64,000 nt of DNA from positions 19,643 through 83,642 of the forward strand of contig JAEMSX010000008.1 in NCBI GenBank assembly GCA_016462645.1, written 5' to 3'. This DNA comes from Thermoleophilaceae bacterium. GTDB lineage: Bacteria; Actinomycetota; Thermoleophilia; Solirubrobacterales; JACPNS01. The first letter of the stretch is position 1. Each line of letters begins with the position of its first letter. The notes beneath the pieces are model-generated. The model had not been told where the DNA came from. It saw only the letters and a list, made by a program, of their open reading frames with translations, and made no database searches. A program made the position numbers and the translations under genes. Positions 52,592 to 61,393 of this stretch are shown piece by piece.

Positions 52592-54541
52592 TCAGCTCAG
52601 GAAGCCTGCCTCAGCGAGGTCCCGACGAAGCAGAGTCACCATGTCCCGGTCATGCTCCTGGATCGAACGACGGTCCCATCGACCATCCCTTTCGACCACG
52701 CGGGCCATGAGTTCGAGCTTCTTGCTCTGCCGAAGAATCTGCTTCTTCAGTGCCTTGCTCAATGGCAGCGCGTTGCTGAACTTCGAGTTCGCGCTCACGC
52801 TGACGAGTGCGAGGTTGCCAAACATCTGCAGTTCAGGATCATCGGGCGAAACCGCGTCCCACCCAGCGTCGTCGCGGTTCGCGTGCTGTGGAAAGAAGTG
52901 TTCGACGGAGTTCCTGAACACGAACGTGAAGGCAGAGTCCTCCTTGAGCTCGGGACTCGCACCTTGAGCGAGCAGATAGTCGAGGTAGGTGTAGACGACC
53001 CGCTCGATGTTGAACCCAGTCGGGCCACCATCGCCAGGCAAACTCTGACTGACCTTGAGCCTGATGTATGAGCGGAGCTCGCTCATGATTGTCCGGGCTG
53101 CGTCGGCGCGAGACGTCTCAAGAACGCCCGCCGCCCCAAGAACTCGAGTAATCCAATGCATCGTGCGAGGCGATGTGTACGTCACACGAAGAAGCGACTG
53201 AAGGAGAAGCACATCCCTCGTCGCATCGTCGGCCGGCCCGCCGTCTGCCTCGTCTTGAGCCTGTGCGAATGCCGCTGGGAAGCGCGCATTGACCTTCGCT
53301 GTCCGAGCATGCCGAGAGACGGACTCGCCCCGAGTCAAGCGCTTGAGCGACCAGGCTCCGTCTTCCCCGTTGGTTGCGGTGAACTCGCGCTTCAAGACGA
53401 AGTTATCGAGGATGAACCTGCAGCGAAGCAGTGTCTCCGCGAACCGCTCTGCCTTCGCCGATCGCTCGAACTCCGTCAGACTCTGGAAGTCGTCATCGAA
53501 CCGCTTGATGAGCTTATTGTCATCGAGGTGGCCGTCGACTTCTTGGTCGTCGATGCCGGGCACTCGCATGACCTTGAGGGTGTGAAGTAGCAGGCTGGGA
53601 AACCTAATCGGTGACTCGAACCGGCCGGCTTCGTCCTCGTCGTCTGACGGCCTCTCGGGTGCCTGGGCGTAGACGCGGAGCGCATCTCTGATTGCGAGCC
53701 CTTCGCTCCGGACCGTCGCCTGATTGTCTGCAAGCGGACGGAGCTGGGCAAGGTCGGCGAACGACCTGATCTTCAACTGGTCCCAATCCTTGCCGAAGAG
53801 GGACTCTCGGAGTTGCGTACTTCCCCGCGCGAGCGCCATCTGGATGTATGAATCCATGTCCGTGCACGCGTCCCAGATCCACGCGAAGCACGCTCGCCGC
53901 TCGTCGACCTCCCCCACGTCGGATCGCAGATAGCTCATCAGCCGCGCTTTGACGATGTCGACCTGTTCAAGCTGTTGGCCGCGCGTATTCATGATCTCGA
54001 AGTACTTGTTGAGGTCGGTGTCATCTGGGAGGACCGCCCGGACAAGCTGAACCTGCTTCCGCAGGAAGGTCGAGAACCGCTCGAGCTGATCGCCGGCCTT
54101 CGCGAAACGGCCGATTCGCGCGTCGATGATCTTGTAGCCCGTGAGGATGCCGGAGCCCTCGTCGTCCTCCGAGACCGAGAGGCGTGCCAAGGCATCGGTG
54201 GCTGACCGGCGCGAGGCATATGTCAGCTTTGCCTTGGTTTCAACGCCGAGGCGCGCAAGCAGCATGAAGAGGGTCGTCACGCGCTGTTGGCCGTCAACGA
54301 CCTCGTATGCGACGGACCTCGCCTCCGGGCTTCGCAGCTTCGGGGCAACGATGAGGTTCCCTAGGAAGTACTCGTCGACGGTGTCGTCTTGGGCTGCCGT
54401 CCACACGTCGTCGATGAGTTGCTCGATCTGCTCGTTCCGCCAGGAGTAGTTGCGTTGGTAGATCGGGATCTCGTAGTGCGTCCCCGCCTCTGCGAACAGG
54501 TCGTCGACAGTGAAGAGCTTCGCGTCGAGTTGAGTGCCCAT
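52592..54541 (-). CDS. DUF262/DUF1524 protein (GmrSD-like), HNH-bearing member
   Basis: This 649-residue protein has the DUF262 signature YEIPIYQRNYSWRNEQIEQL (23-42) and YEVVDGQQRVTTLFML (79-94; DGQQR). The C-terminal half carries a DUF1524 HNH-type motif, VEHFFPQHAN with the following FGNLALVSVSANSKFSNALP. GmrSD family enzymes cut modified phage DNA in a nucleotide-dependent way. Its ATG overlaps the stop of the upstream DUF262 gene by one base, so the two form one operon. It converges with VirD4 and looks like cargo. Confidence 0.88.
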   Translation of the reverse strand: MGTQLDAKLFTVDDLFAEAGTHYEIPIYQRNYSWRNEQIEQLIDDVWTAAQDDTVDEYFLGNLIVAPKLRSPEARSVAYEVVDGQQRVTTLFMLLARLGVETKAKLTYASRRSATDALARLSVSEDDEGSGILTGYKIIDARIGRFAKAGDQLERFSTFLRKQVQLVRAVLPDDTDLNKYFEIMNTRGQQLEQVDIVKARLMSYLRSDVGEVDERRACFAWIWDACTDMDSYIQMALARGSTQLRESLFGKDWDQLKIRSFADLAQLRPLADNQATVRSEGLAIRDALRVYAQAPERPSDDEDEAGRFESPIRFPSLLLHTLKVMRVPGIDDQEVDGHLDDNKLIKRFDDDFQSLTEFERSAKAERFAETLLRCRFILDNFVLKREFTATNGEDGAWSLKRLTRGESVSRHARTAKVNARFPAAFAQAQDEADGGPADDATRDVLLLQSLLRVTYTSPRTMHWITRVLGAAGVLETSRADAARTIMSELRSYIRLKVSQSLPGDGGPTGFNIERVVYTYLDYLLAQGASPELKEDSAFTFVFRNSVEHFFPQHANRDDAGWDAVSPDDPELQMFGNLALVSVSANSKFSNALPLSKALKKQILRQSKKLELMARVVERDGRWDRRSIQEHDRDMVTLLRRDLAEAGFLS

Positions 54542-55899
54542 CAGCCCCCCAGCCCGTTGAGGAAGGCCAAGAGGTCCTTCATGTGGCCTGGGTCCTTGTC
54601 ACGTTCCTTCACCTCCGTGTCGAGCCGGCGAAGGTCAGTTGGAGCGTCTGCGTTTCGGATCAGGACAAAGGCGGACTTGCCGTCTTCGAGCTGCCTGGCG
54701 TGGTTGTTGATGGACACCATCTGCACCCGGCGAAGTTCCGTCCGCAGGGAGTAGGCCCAGCGAATGAGAAGCTGCTTTGCCTCCTCAACATCGGCTTCGC
54801 CAAACTTGTTTGTGTAGTAGACCAGCGACGCGAGGTAGAGCTCAGAGACGTAGCGAAACTGCGACCTGGACGATTCCTCCTTGAAGTCCGCGTCACTCGA
54901 CGCATAGGTTTCCCAGCCGTCGCCGCTATATCCCTCCCGTCGGAGGCGTTTGAGTTCAGCCAGCATGAACGTCACCATCTCGAAGAACGAGCGGCCCGCC
55001 TGCACTGGAGCGTCGAGCTGGAAGCGACTTCGCGCAGCACTTCGGTCTGCTTCATCTGACTGAGTCGCCCAAGCCGAGAGCAGTGGAACAGCCGCTTGGG
55101 CCGCCAAGTGGTAACGGGAAGCCGGTGTGTTCGCGCTTCGAGTGGTGATCCCCTTGAAAGCTTCGACATGACGTGGAGCGAACGCGGGCGCGGCAAGTCC
55201 TCGTGACCACTGCCGAATCCGCCACAGGAAGGCAGAGAACAGCCGATCGAGTTCGGCTTCGGCGACAGACTCCCAGGTCTCAACGAGGGCTGCCTTCATG
55301 GACTCGGTCTCAGAGTGCATCTCCCGAAGGTGGTACGCCTTCAAGAGGTCGTGCGGCAGGAGCGCCTTGCCGCGGTAGTTCTGCGAGTCGAACACGCGAA
55401 ATGCCTCATCAGGGTCACTTGTCTCGACCCGGATCAGTTCGCACCGCGCGCGGATGAATGCAGCGATCTCGCCAGGTTCCTGCATGAGCCTGACCCGTCC
55501 AGCGAGCCGCTGACGCGCCACAACAATCGGCGCGTTGGTGTCCTCGCCCGGTACCGCGGCGGCACCGAGATCGCCACCCTGGTGAGCCTTCTCGAGCAAG
55601 TCGAGCAGAACCGTGAGTGTCAGTAGCCGTTGCTGCCCATCGACCACGTTCAGTCGCTGCTCCTCCTCATCCCAATGGAGAATCACGGCCCCCAGGACGT
55701 ACGAGGAAAGCTGGCCGGGCTGACGACTCGCCCGCTCGGCGTCTGGCCCCTTGTACGCCTCACGGATGTCGTCGAGGAGTCGGGCGGCTGTCGACGGCTC
55801 CCATCTGTACGGGCGCTGGTACGCGGGGATGTAGAGAGCTTCGTCAAGGAGTTCACCCACAGTGGCGCATCGCACGCCCTTCTCGCGGTCAATGGCCAC
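54541..55899 (-). CDS. DUF262 protein (GmrS-like), partner without clear HNH
   Basis: I prefer GTG 55899 (452 residues) because GAGAGGAG precedes it at 6 bases; ATG 55941 and a longer frame are possible. The DUF262 motifs are LYIPAYQRPYRWEPSTAARL (22-41) and LNVVDGQQRLLTLTVLLDLL (83-102). The C-terminal half has no visible HNH motif. Thus the pair splits roles: this one should bind and hydrolyse nucleotide, while the downstream protein may also cut. Together they resemble a two-gene type IV-like restriction system. Confidence 0.85.
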   Translation of the reverse strand: MAIDREKGVRCATVGELLDEALYIPAYQRPYRWEPSTAARLLDDIREAYKGPDAERASRQPGQLSSYVLGAVILHWDEEEQRLNVVDGQQRLLTLTVLLDLLEKAHQGGDLGAAAVPGEDTNAPIVVARQRLAGRVRLMQEPGEIAAFIRARCELIRVETSDPDEAFRVFDSQNYRGKALLPHDLLKAYHLREMHSETESMKAALVETWESVAEAELDRLFSAFLWRIRQWSRGLAAPAFAPRHVEAFKGITTRSANTPASRYHLAAQAAVPLLSAWATQSDEADRSAARSRFQLDAPVQAGRSFFEMVTFMLAELKRLRREGYSGDGWETYASSDADFKEESSRSQFRYVSELYLASLVYYTNKFGEADVEEAKQLLIRWAYSLRTELRRVQMVSINNHARQLEDGKSAFVLIRNADAPTDLRRLDTEVKERDKDPGHMKDLLAFLNGLGG

Positions 55900-56069
55900 G
55901 CCCCGCTCCTCTCTAACTGGGCGCCCATCGAACGACCCCATGGCCAAACCTAATGCGAGCCACTGACACTCGGGCCGGAATGTGCCGCTTCCGAACCGCC
56001 GCCAGGCGGGCGCACCTGAACACCTGACTCCTGAGAACGGTTGCCACCACCACATGTCAGGAGTCAGCG

Positions 56070-56501
56070 ATGACTATTCCCACCCAGATGAGCCTTCAGG
56101 GGTTCATCGCCACTGCGCCTGAGCTCACCTTCACCGGCAAGGGTCACGCCCGCTTCTACAGCCGCGTCGGCATCGAGCAACACCGCAAGGAGGTCGACGG
56201 GTCGTTCACCAAGCTCGACCCGGTCTACTGCGACCTGGTGCTGTTCGACCGCGCTGCCGAGCGGGCATACCCGAGGTTCAAGCCCGGCGACCAGATCGTC
56301 GCCTCGGGCTACATCCACGAGTACGAGCAGGAGCGCCCCGGCGGCCCCAGCGAGATCCGTCAACAGTTCGTCGCCCGGCGCATCGGACACGACTGCGCGC
56401 GCACCCGCTACGTCGTGGACCGCAACCCAGCCGAGCAGCCCGACCCGCCGAGCAACGAGCTGACCGTGGTCAACGAGCCTGCCCAGGCTCTCAGCATCTG
56501 A
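56070..56501 (+). CDS. Single-stranded DNA-binding protein
   Basis: This 143-residue protein (GGAG upstream of ATG) has an SSB-type OB fold: MSLQGFIATAPELTFTGKGH, ARFYSRVGIEQHRKE, then YCDLVLFDRAAERA and GDQIVASGYIHEYE. It lacks the acidic C-terminal tip of chromosomal SSBs, which is usual in element-borne versions. It should coat transferred strands or assist the circular form. It opens a small plus-strand group downstream of the DUF262 cassette. Confidence 0.85.
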   Translation: MTIPTQMSLQGFIATAPELTFTGKGHARFYSRVGIEQHRKEVDGSFTKLDPVYCDLVLFDRAAERAYPRFKPGDQIVASGYIHEYEQERPGGPSEIRQQFVARRIGHDCARTRYVVDRNPAEQPDPPSNELTVVNEPAQALSI

Positions 56502-56513
56502 CAGGCGCGAGAG

Positions 56514-57092
56514 ATGAGCACCGACGCCGACCCGGGCCAGGCGTCCCTGCTGGAGCCCGACTACGAGAGCGGCGTCTTGGAGTTCGACAGTCCCGAGGAC
56601 CGGTTCGGGACCGCCGACTTCGACGACGAAGAGGCGCTGCACCCGATCAACTGGAACCTGTTGTCGGCCGACGAAGCCTTGGTCGAGTGGGTGGACCTGG
56701 ACAAGTGGGTCGATTGGCTTCGCAAGTCGTTCGGCCTGCCGACGGCTGTCGTCCCTCCGCTCTGGCATCGGCACGACGAGCTCGTCTGGGAGCTCTCCGC
56801 GCTGCACATGCACTACCTCAACGCCTACGACCCGCAAGGATCGCCGTCGGGGCCGATCGGGTGGCTGCGTGACTTCGCTGAGAGCCGCAATCGGCTTCGT
56901 GAGTGGGTATCGATCGCCGGTTGCCGCATCGACCGCGACCGGCCGACCAGGCAGACCGTCTGGCCGGGTGAGCCTGCGACCCAGCCTGCGCCCGAGGTCG
57001 AGATCGTCGACCGCTACGCCGACTTCGTCCAGTTCGTGATGAAGGACGTCGAGGCACGACGACGCATCGAGGAACTGGTCGTCTCCGACTGA
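56514..57092 (+). CDS. DUF4913-family protein
   Basis: This 192-residue protein shows the DUF4913 pattern: WVDLDKWVDWLRKSFGL followed by VVPPLWHRHDELVWELSALH and a conserved HMHYLNAYDPQ, then WLRDFAESRNRLREW. The N-terminus is acidic and probably disordered. DUF4913 proteins are frequent in actinobacterial conjugative elements; their function is not known. It lies 12 bases after the SSB gene, so co-transcription is likely. Confidence 0.82.
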   Translation: MSTDADPGQASLLEPDYESGVLEFDSPEDRFGTADFDDEEALHPINWNLLSADEALVEWVDLDKWVDWLRKSFGLPTAVVPPLWHRHDELVWELSALHMHYLNAYDPQGSPSGPIGWLRDFAESRNRLREWVSIAGCRIDRDRPTRQTVWPGEPATQPAPEVEIVDRYADFVQFVMKDVEARRRIEELVVSD

Positions 57093-57211
57093 CGGCTGCT
57101 CACGGCCGGGCCTTTCCATCGAGTTGTCCACAGCAACGAGCACTCGCTGCGGGCGGCTCCGGCCACCCCTCGCACGGTGGAAGTCACGCCGACTCCAACG
57201 AAGGACTCACC

Positions 57212-57508
57212 ATGTTGCTCGCACACGCGGTGACCGTCTCTGAGGCGCGCTCCTATGTCGCTGCCCTAGCCGACTGCGCCCTGACGATCGATGCCTCGAT
57301 CGAGTACGACCGCGTCCTGCTCCAGATCGACTTCATCCATGGCGACTACATCCCCGCCATCACCCAGGTCCAGGTCACCGACCGCGAGCTGCTGTTCAGC
57401 GTCGCGGAGTCGGCCATCGAGGACCTCGTCGAGCACGGTATCGACGGCCTGACCGTCGAACTGGTCCTCGACATGCTCTACGCAGCCCGAGAACTGGACG
57501 CGCCTTGA
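57212..57508 (+). CDS. Small protein of unknown function
   Basis: This 98-residue protein has AAGGA before its ATG. It is predicted alpha/beta (VLLQIDFIHGDYIPAITQVQ, then a helix AESAIEDLVEHGIDG). I recognise no family. Its stop overlaps the next start by one base (TGATG), so it works with or is regulated with the 57508 gene. Confidence 0.7.
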   Translation: MLLAHAVTVSEARSYVAALADCALTIDASIEYDRVLLQIDFIHGDYIPAITQVQVTDRELLFSVAESAIEDLVEHGIDGLTVELVLDMLYAARELDAP

Positions 57509-58812
57509 TGTACGGCGAGAACAGTGGGCTACTGCGTGGATCCCTTCGCGAGCTGTTGACGCACCACCGCATCCAACAGCGCATCGGCGGGGCTGGGCTG
57601 CATACCGTTCCCGAGACGACCACCGCCGACGAGCGGAAGGAGATCGGTGAGCAGGTCGGTCGCTACCGCCAGGCGGTGCTTGTGTGGTGTCACGAGGCCA
57701 TGCGTGCCGCGAACCCGCTCGTCCACCTCCAAGCCACCACCGCGCGCACCCGCGGCCCGGCCGAGGAACTGCGCTACCGACTCGAAGCCTCCATCAGCGA
57801 CTCTGCGGCGACGCTCCCGACCATGGAGGAGCTGACCACCGAGCAGGCGTTCCCAATGGTCGAGTTGTGGCGGAATGCTGCTCGCGCGAGTGCGCTCGGT
57901 GAGCATGACTTCGGTGCCGGAGTCGGGTACGGACGGCTGTCGGAGGCGCAGTGCTTCACCGTCGTCCACGACGCGGCTGAGGTGATCCGAGCGTTGGTCG
58001 GCCTGGACAGACGCTACTCGAACATTCCCGGCTGGCAGCACTTGAAGGAACCCGGGCGGCTCGGACGCGCGGCTGAGGTCTGCGCGGCGTACTCCGGCTA
58101 CGGCGAGCCCGACTACAGCGTCGACACTCGCGGGTGGAAGCCACCCGCACAACTCATCGAAGGACCAGGACTGCCCGGCATCACCGGAGTCCTGCAAGCC
58201 CAGCACAACCTGATGCTCCACCTGGGCCAGTTCCCCGACGCACAAAGCCTACGCGTCGTCATGGACGCCCAACGCGTCGTATCGCTGGAAGCTGGCCGTC
58301 GGCTCAGCGACAACCCGGTGCTCGCTGCTCGGTGGGAGCGCCGAGCGGAGATCTATGGACGACTCGTTCACGAGACGCGCGACCTCGGCGGCATGGTTGG
58401 CAACGGCGGACACGCCGCCGGCCAAGGCTCCGTCGCCGCCGTCCGGATGCGGAAGCTCCCCGACGACGCGATGAACGACCTCAAGCCGGTGAGGCAGCTC
58501 GAACGCATCAGCGCCGGCATCGACGAGCGGGTCTATGAAGCCGTCGAGCACGGCATCAAGGAACGGGTCTACTTCCAACGTGCCGTCGTACCCGGAATGA
58601 ACAACTTCGACGGCGAGCTGGTCCAGGTCATGCGGCCGCAGTACCTACCCATCACCTCGCCCGTGCGGACCGAGTTGTTGGCGATCGCACGCAGCGAACT
58701 GCGCCCCACACCTATGCAACGGAAGCCGCCGAAAGGTGCCGCGCAGAGCCGCCTCGAGTTCGAGGCGGCTCTGACTCATCGTCCCGGCAACCCTGGCCCG
58801 ATCGGGCTCTAG
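57508..58812 (+). CDS. Helical protein of unknown function (434 aa)
   Basis: ATG 57508 is coupled to the gene before. The protein is mostly helical. Recognisable blocks are SLRELLTHHRIQQRIGGAGL, AVLVWCHEAMRAANPLVHLQ and GLPGITGVLQAQHNLMLHLG; similar long helical proteins close the backbone of actinobacterial ICEs, but I cannot name a family. Near its 3' end the coding sequence contains a perfect 14-bp palindrome (58744-58773). Its stop overlaps the convergent nuclease gene by 4 bases. Confidence 0.75.
   Translation: MYGENSGLLRGSLRELLTHHRIQQRIGGAGLHTVPETTTADERKEIGEQVGRYRQAVLVWCHEAMRAANPLVHLQATTARTRGPAEELRYRLEASISDSAATLPTMEELTTEQAFPMVELWRNAARASALGEHDFGAGVGYGRLSEAQCFTVVHDAAEVIRALVGLDRRYSNIPGWQHLKEPGRLGRAAEVCAAYSGYGEPDYSVDTRGWKPPAQLIEGPGLPGITGVLQAQHNLMLHLGQFPDAQSLRVVMDAQRVVSLEAGRRLSDNPVLAARWERRAEIYGRLVHETRDLGGMVGNGGHAAGQGSVAAVRMRKLPDDAMNDLKPVRQLERISAGIDERVYEAVEHGIKERVYFQRAVVPGMNNFDGELVQVMRPQYLPITSPVRTELLAIARSELRPTPMQRKPPKGAAQSRLEFEAALTHRPGNPGPIGL
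58744..58773. repeat. Perfect 14-bp intragenic palindrome
   Basis: CAGAGCCGCCTCGA (58744-58757) and TCGAGGCGGCTCTG (58760-58773) are exact complements with a 2-base centre. It lies 39 bases before the stop of the 57508 gene and 36 bases beyond the stop of the convergent nuclease gene, so it may act as a terminator for either. Confidence 0.6.
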
Positions 58813-59555
58813 TCGAGCTCGACTTCGCCGTCCTCGTCGACCCACCAGACGTCAATCTGTGCTGCCTCCAACGACCCAGAGGTCTCGGAGTAGAGGTCTC
58901 TGTAGCGACCGAAGTCAGGCAACGCGATGACGCTCCGCCAGTTCGGTTCCTTGCCGCGGAGGCGCATCCCGGCGAGTACCGCTTGGGAGTACCAGTGGCC
59001 GGCCTGAGTGCTCGGCGATGTTCGTTTCTGCTCGTGTGCCCGAGTCGGGTCGGCGTAGTTCTTGCTCGGGAATCCCTTGACCTCGACGCCGACGGTCGTG
59101 CCTTCGTACGAGGCGATCACGTCGATGCCGTGTTCCTTTGTCGCTGTGTTGGCAACGGACAGGATGCGGTACCCGCGCGCCGCAAGAGCCGTCACGACCG
59201 AGGCCTGAACGTTCGCCTCGGTATGCCACTCACCGTCGGCTGATGCGGGGGTTGCTTTCTCCGGTGGGGAGGCAGGCGCGGTCGGGACACTGGGCGGCTC
59301 GCCACGACTCTCGATCTCGCCCTTCAGCGGGAACCCCAAGGCAGAGAGATGTCGTCGTGCAGTGTGCGAGATGAAGTCAGCGCGCGGAACACCCACAGCG
59401 ACTTCGAACGCTTGCTTCACCGGGTACCAGACACCGTTCACCTGCACTGCGTGCTCACGGATGGCCTCAGGAACGACACCATCCAGTCGTGACTGCGCTA
59501 CATCGCTCGACACCTCATATCGAGTGCCGTTGAGCGTAAACCTGGCGAGTGCCAC
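58809..59555 (-). CDS. PD-(D/E)XK-type nuclease
   Basis: This 248-residue protein has an N-terminal domain (about 1-78, VNGVWYPVKQAFEVAVGVPR, ADFISHTARRHLSALGF) that resembles small DNA-recognition or sensing domains of predicted restriction proteins. A Pro/Ala linker follows, then a nuclease core with Glu113, GIDVIASYEG (Asp145) and VGVEVKG (Glu158, Lys160), the PD-(D/E)XK layout. It may restrict foreign or modified DNA. It is a lone gene with no methylase beside it, which favours a type IV-like or phage-triggered enzyme. It sits between the backbone and the integrase. Confidence 0.75.
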   Translation of the reverse strand: MALARFTLNGTRYEVSSDVAQSRLDGVVPEAIREHAVQVNGVWYPVKQAFEVAVGVPRADFISHTARRHLSALGFPLKGEIESRGEPPSVPTAPASPPEKATPASADGEWHTEANVQASVVTALAARGYRILSVANTATKEHGIDVIASYEGTTVGVEVKGFPSKNYADPTRAHEQKRTSPSTQAGHWYSQAVLAGMRLRGKEPNWRSVIALPDFGRYRDLYSETSGSLEAAQIDVWWVDEDGEVELD

Positions 59556-59647
59556 GGAAAAGAACCTATCGGCGCTGATCGGGCGCTAGATGAGTGACCT
59601 CGGCGGACTCCTCCGAAGTCAGAACGTCGTCAGGCGACATCCTGCTC

Positions 59648-60832
59648 TCACTTCAGGCGCGGCGCCAGCGACTCCAGGATCTCGGCGGTCACCGGGTTCA
59701 CGTTCTCGTCCGCCTGGATGTAGTGCTCCTTGGTGATCTTCGGCGAGGTGTGCCCAAGCATCTCGGCGGCGAGGTCCGCACCGCTTGCGCGATCGAGGAC
59801 GGTAGCCACGGTGCGGCGAAACGAGTGCGGGGTGACGCCTTCGATCCCTGCCTCATCCAGCACTGCCCGGAGGCGGCGCCGCATGTTGTTCGTCGTCAGC
59901 GGAGTGCGGTTGCGACTGAAGAAGATCAGGTGCTCGGGCTCGTCCTTTGGGATCAAGACCAGCCGTTGGCGGAGCACCTCAGCAGCAAAGGACGGCACGG
60001 AAACGGTCCGCGTCGACCTCTGCGTCTTGGGGTGGTGCTGGCGGTGAGTTGGCGCACCCTTCGGGGAAACGATGGTTCCGCAGATGCGCACCGTGGCCGG
60101 GGAACCCGTGACGTCCACGTCGCACTTCCGGATCGCGAGCACCTCGCCGATCCGGGCGGACGTCCCGAGCATGACCTCGATGAGCTGCTCAAGTTGTCCG
60201 TCGGGCGGCGGGCCAGAGAAGCCCGAGCCGCGTCGCCAGCTCCGCACAGCATCACGGATCGCCTCGACCTGCTCGATGGTCAGCGCCATCGTCTGCGACT
60301 GCGGCTTGTGGAGCCGGACGGTGTCGCGGACCGGGTTGCGCGGGATGGCGTCGTACCGCACGGCTAGACCGAACGCGAGGCTCAGCACTGTCCTGGCCTG
60401 CTTTGCGGTGCTGTAGCTCTTGGTCGACGCGAGTGTCTTGATGAACTGGTCGACCTTGCGCACGGTGATCTCGCGCAGCGTGAAGTTGGCGAAGGCCGGC
60501 AGGACCAGCTTCTCCATGTTCCGTTCGTAGAGGGCACGGGTGCTCGGTGCGATCTTCCCTTCGAGGTCGAGGTCGGCGAGCCACACTTCAACCAGGTGCC
60601 CGAACGAACTGCCGCCCGACAGATCGCCCTGGCCTACGCTCTGCTCGGCCCGTTCTGCGAGCTGCTCCTTGAGTTTGCGGGTTGCGGCTTGCTGGGTCGA
60701 AGCTGTTGTCTGGACTCGGCGGAGTTGCCCATCGTGATCACGGAAGCGGGCGAAGGCTCGTGATCGTCCCCCCGGTGCCTTCTCGTAGTAGATCTCGCCG
60801 AAGGTGCCGATCGGGGTACGGGGTCTAGGCAT
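59648..60832 (-). CDS. Tyrosine integrase 1
   Basis: This 394-residue tyrosine recombinase has an arm-binding N-terminus (1-60), a core-binding domain (about 75-165) and a catalytic domain with Arg227 (TSARIGEVLAI), His336/Arg339 (TPHSFRRT), His361 (LGHTSPKIT) and nucleophile Tyr371 (EHYIQ). All catalytic residues are present. It should integrate at the initiator-tRNA-like core 61248-61282 with the excisionase encoded 6 bases upstream. It is transcribed into the element. Confidence 0.93.
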   Translation of the reverse strand: MPRPRTPIGTFGEIYYEKAPGGRSRAFARFRDHDGQLRRVQTTASTQQAATRKLKEQLAERAEQSVGQGDLSGGSSFGHLVEVWLADLDLEGKIAPSTRALYERNMEKLVLPAFANFTLREITVRKVDQFIKTLASTKSYSTAKQARTVLSLAFGLAVRYDAIPRNPVRDTVRLHKPQSQTMALTIEQVEAIRDAVRSWRRGSGFSGPPPDGQLEQLIEVMLGTSARIGEVLAIRKCDVDVTGSPATVRICGTIVSPKGAPTHRQHHPKTQRSTRTVSVPSFAAEVLRQRLVLIPKDEPEHLIFFSRNRTPLTTNNMRRRLRAVLDEAGIEGVTPHSFRRTVATVLDRASGADLAAEMLGHTSPKITKEHYIQADENVNPVTAEILESLAPRLK

Positions 60833-60838
60833 GCCTGC

Positions 60839-61066
60839 TCACCGGCCGCCCGGTCCGCGGCCAGGCTCGATCTCGCGCTGCTCGGCCAGCCAGTGCAGTA
60901 CGTCGCTCACCGCGAAGCGGACACGTCCGCCCACGCGGATCCCGCAGGGACCCTTGCCGTCGGTGCGCCAGTCTCGAATGGTCGTGACCGGCACATCGAG
61001 GTACTCGGCAAGAGCCTCGATCGTCAGCAGCGGCTCCAAGCCGCTCACGGTGATGTTGGGTTCCAT
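60839..61066 (-). CDS. Excisionase 1
   Basis: ATG 61066 gives 75 residues; the longer frame from 61123 lacks support. It has a winged-helix excisionase fold, PLLTIEALAEYLDVPVTTIR, then WRTDGKGPCGIRVGGRVRF and VSDVLHWL. It lies 6 bases before integrase 1 and should direct excision of that module. The upstream hairpin 61211-61241 separates it from the att core. Confidence 0.85.
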   Translation of the reverse strand: MEPNITVSGLEPLLTIEALAEYLDVPVTTIRDWRTDGKGPCGIRVGGRVRFAVSDVLHWLAEQREIEPGRGPGGR

Positions 61067-61210
61067 GACCAGCAGGTGTGCCGGCCGTTCCGAGCGCGTC
61101 CGTGGCGCTCCATGACATCCCATGCCGGTCCCCGCGCAGGGGCCTCGGGAGGGTTCCTCGACCGAGTTTCTGGCCGGTTTCTGGCTGTCGTATCAAATCT
61201 CAAATGCTTT

Positions 61211-61241
61211 CAGGCTCGGAGATCCATGATCTCCGAGCCTG
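61211..61241. terminator. Hairpin beside the att core
   Basis: CAGGCTCGGAGATC (61211-61224) and GATCTCCGAGCCTG (61228-61241) form a perfect 14-bp stem with a 3-base loop. It lies 6 bases past the 3' end of the tRNA-like fragment, the usual place for a tRNA terminator. It could also insulate the excisionase promoter or mark an arm site. Confidence 0.65.
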
Positions 61242-61247
61242 AACTTT

Positions 61248-61282
61248 GTAGCGGGGGCAGGATTTGAACCTGCGACCTCTGG
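61248..61282 (-). other. Att core: 3' part of initiator-tRNA-Met-like sequence
   Basis: On the minus strand the sequence reads CCAGAGGTCGCAGG, a T-arm (GCAGG, TTCAAAT loop, CCTGC), then CCCCGCT and A. This matches, from memory, the 3' half of actinobacterial initiator tRNA-Met, including the U at position 72 that leaves C1 unpaired. The 5' half is absent, so it is an attachment core, not a gene. It continues for about 35 bases and then stops resembling tRNA. Confidence 0.75.
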
Positions 61283-61393
61283 ATTTGAGGTCGCGACCCT
61301 CGGGGCTGCGCTGGGGCGGCGCAAGGTCGCGAGGTAACAACTGCACACCTTCAGGACGAGGGCAACCCGGCCCGCGTCATGAAGGAGCAGTCG

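Noticed and set aside
57124..57132. TTGTCCACA, a match to the actinobacterial DnaA box
   Set aside because: A single 9-base match in 64 kb is expected about by chance, and no repeats or AT-rich region accompany it.
61248..61282. A functional initiator tRNA gene
   Set aside because: Only the 3' half is present; the D-arm and acceptor 5' strand are missing, so it is an attachment core.
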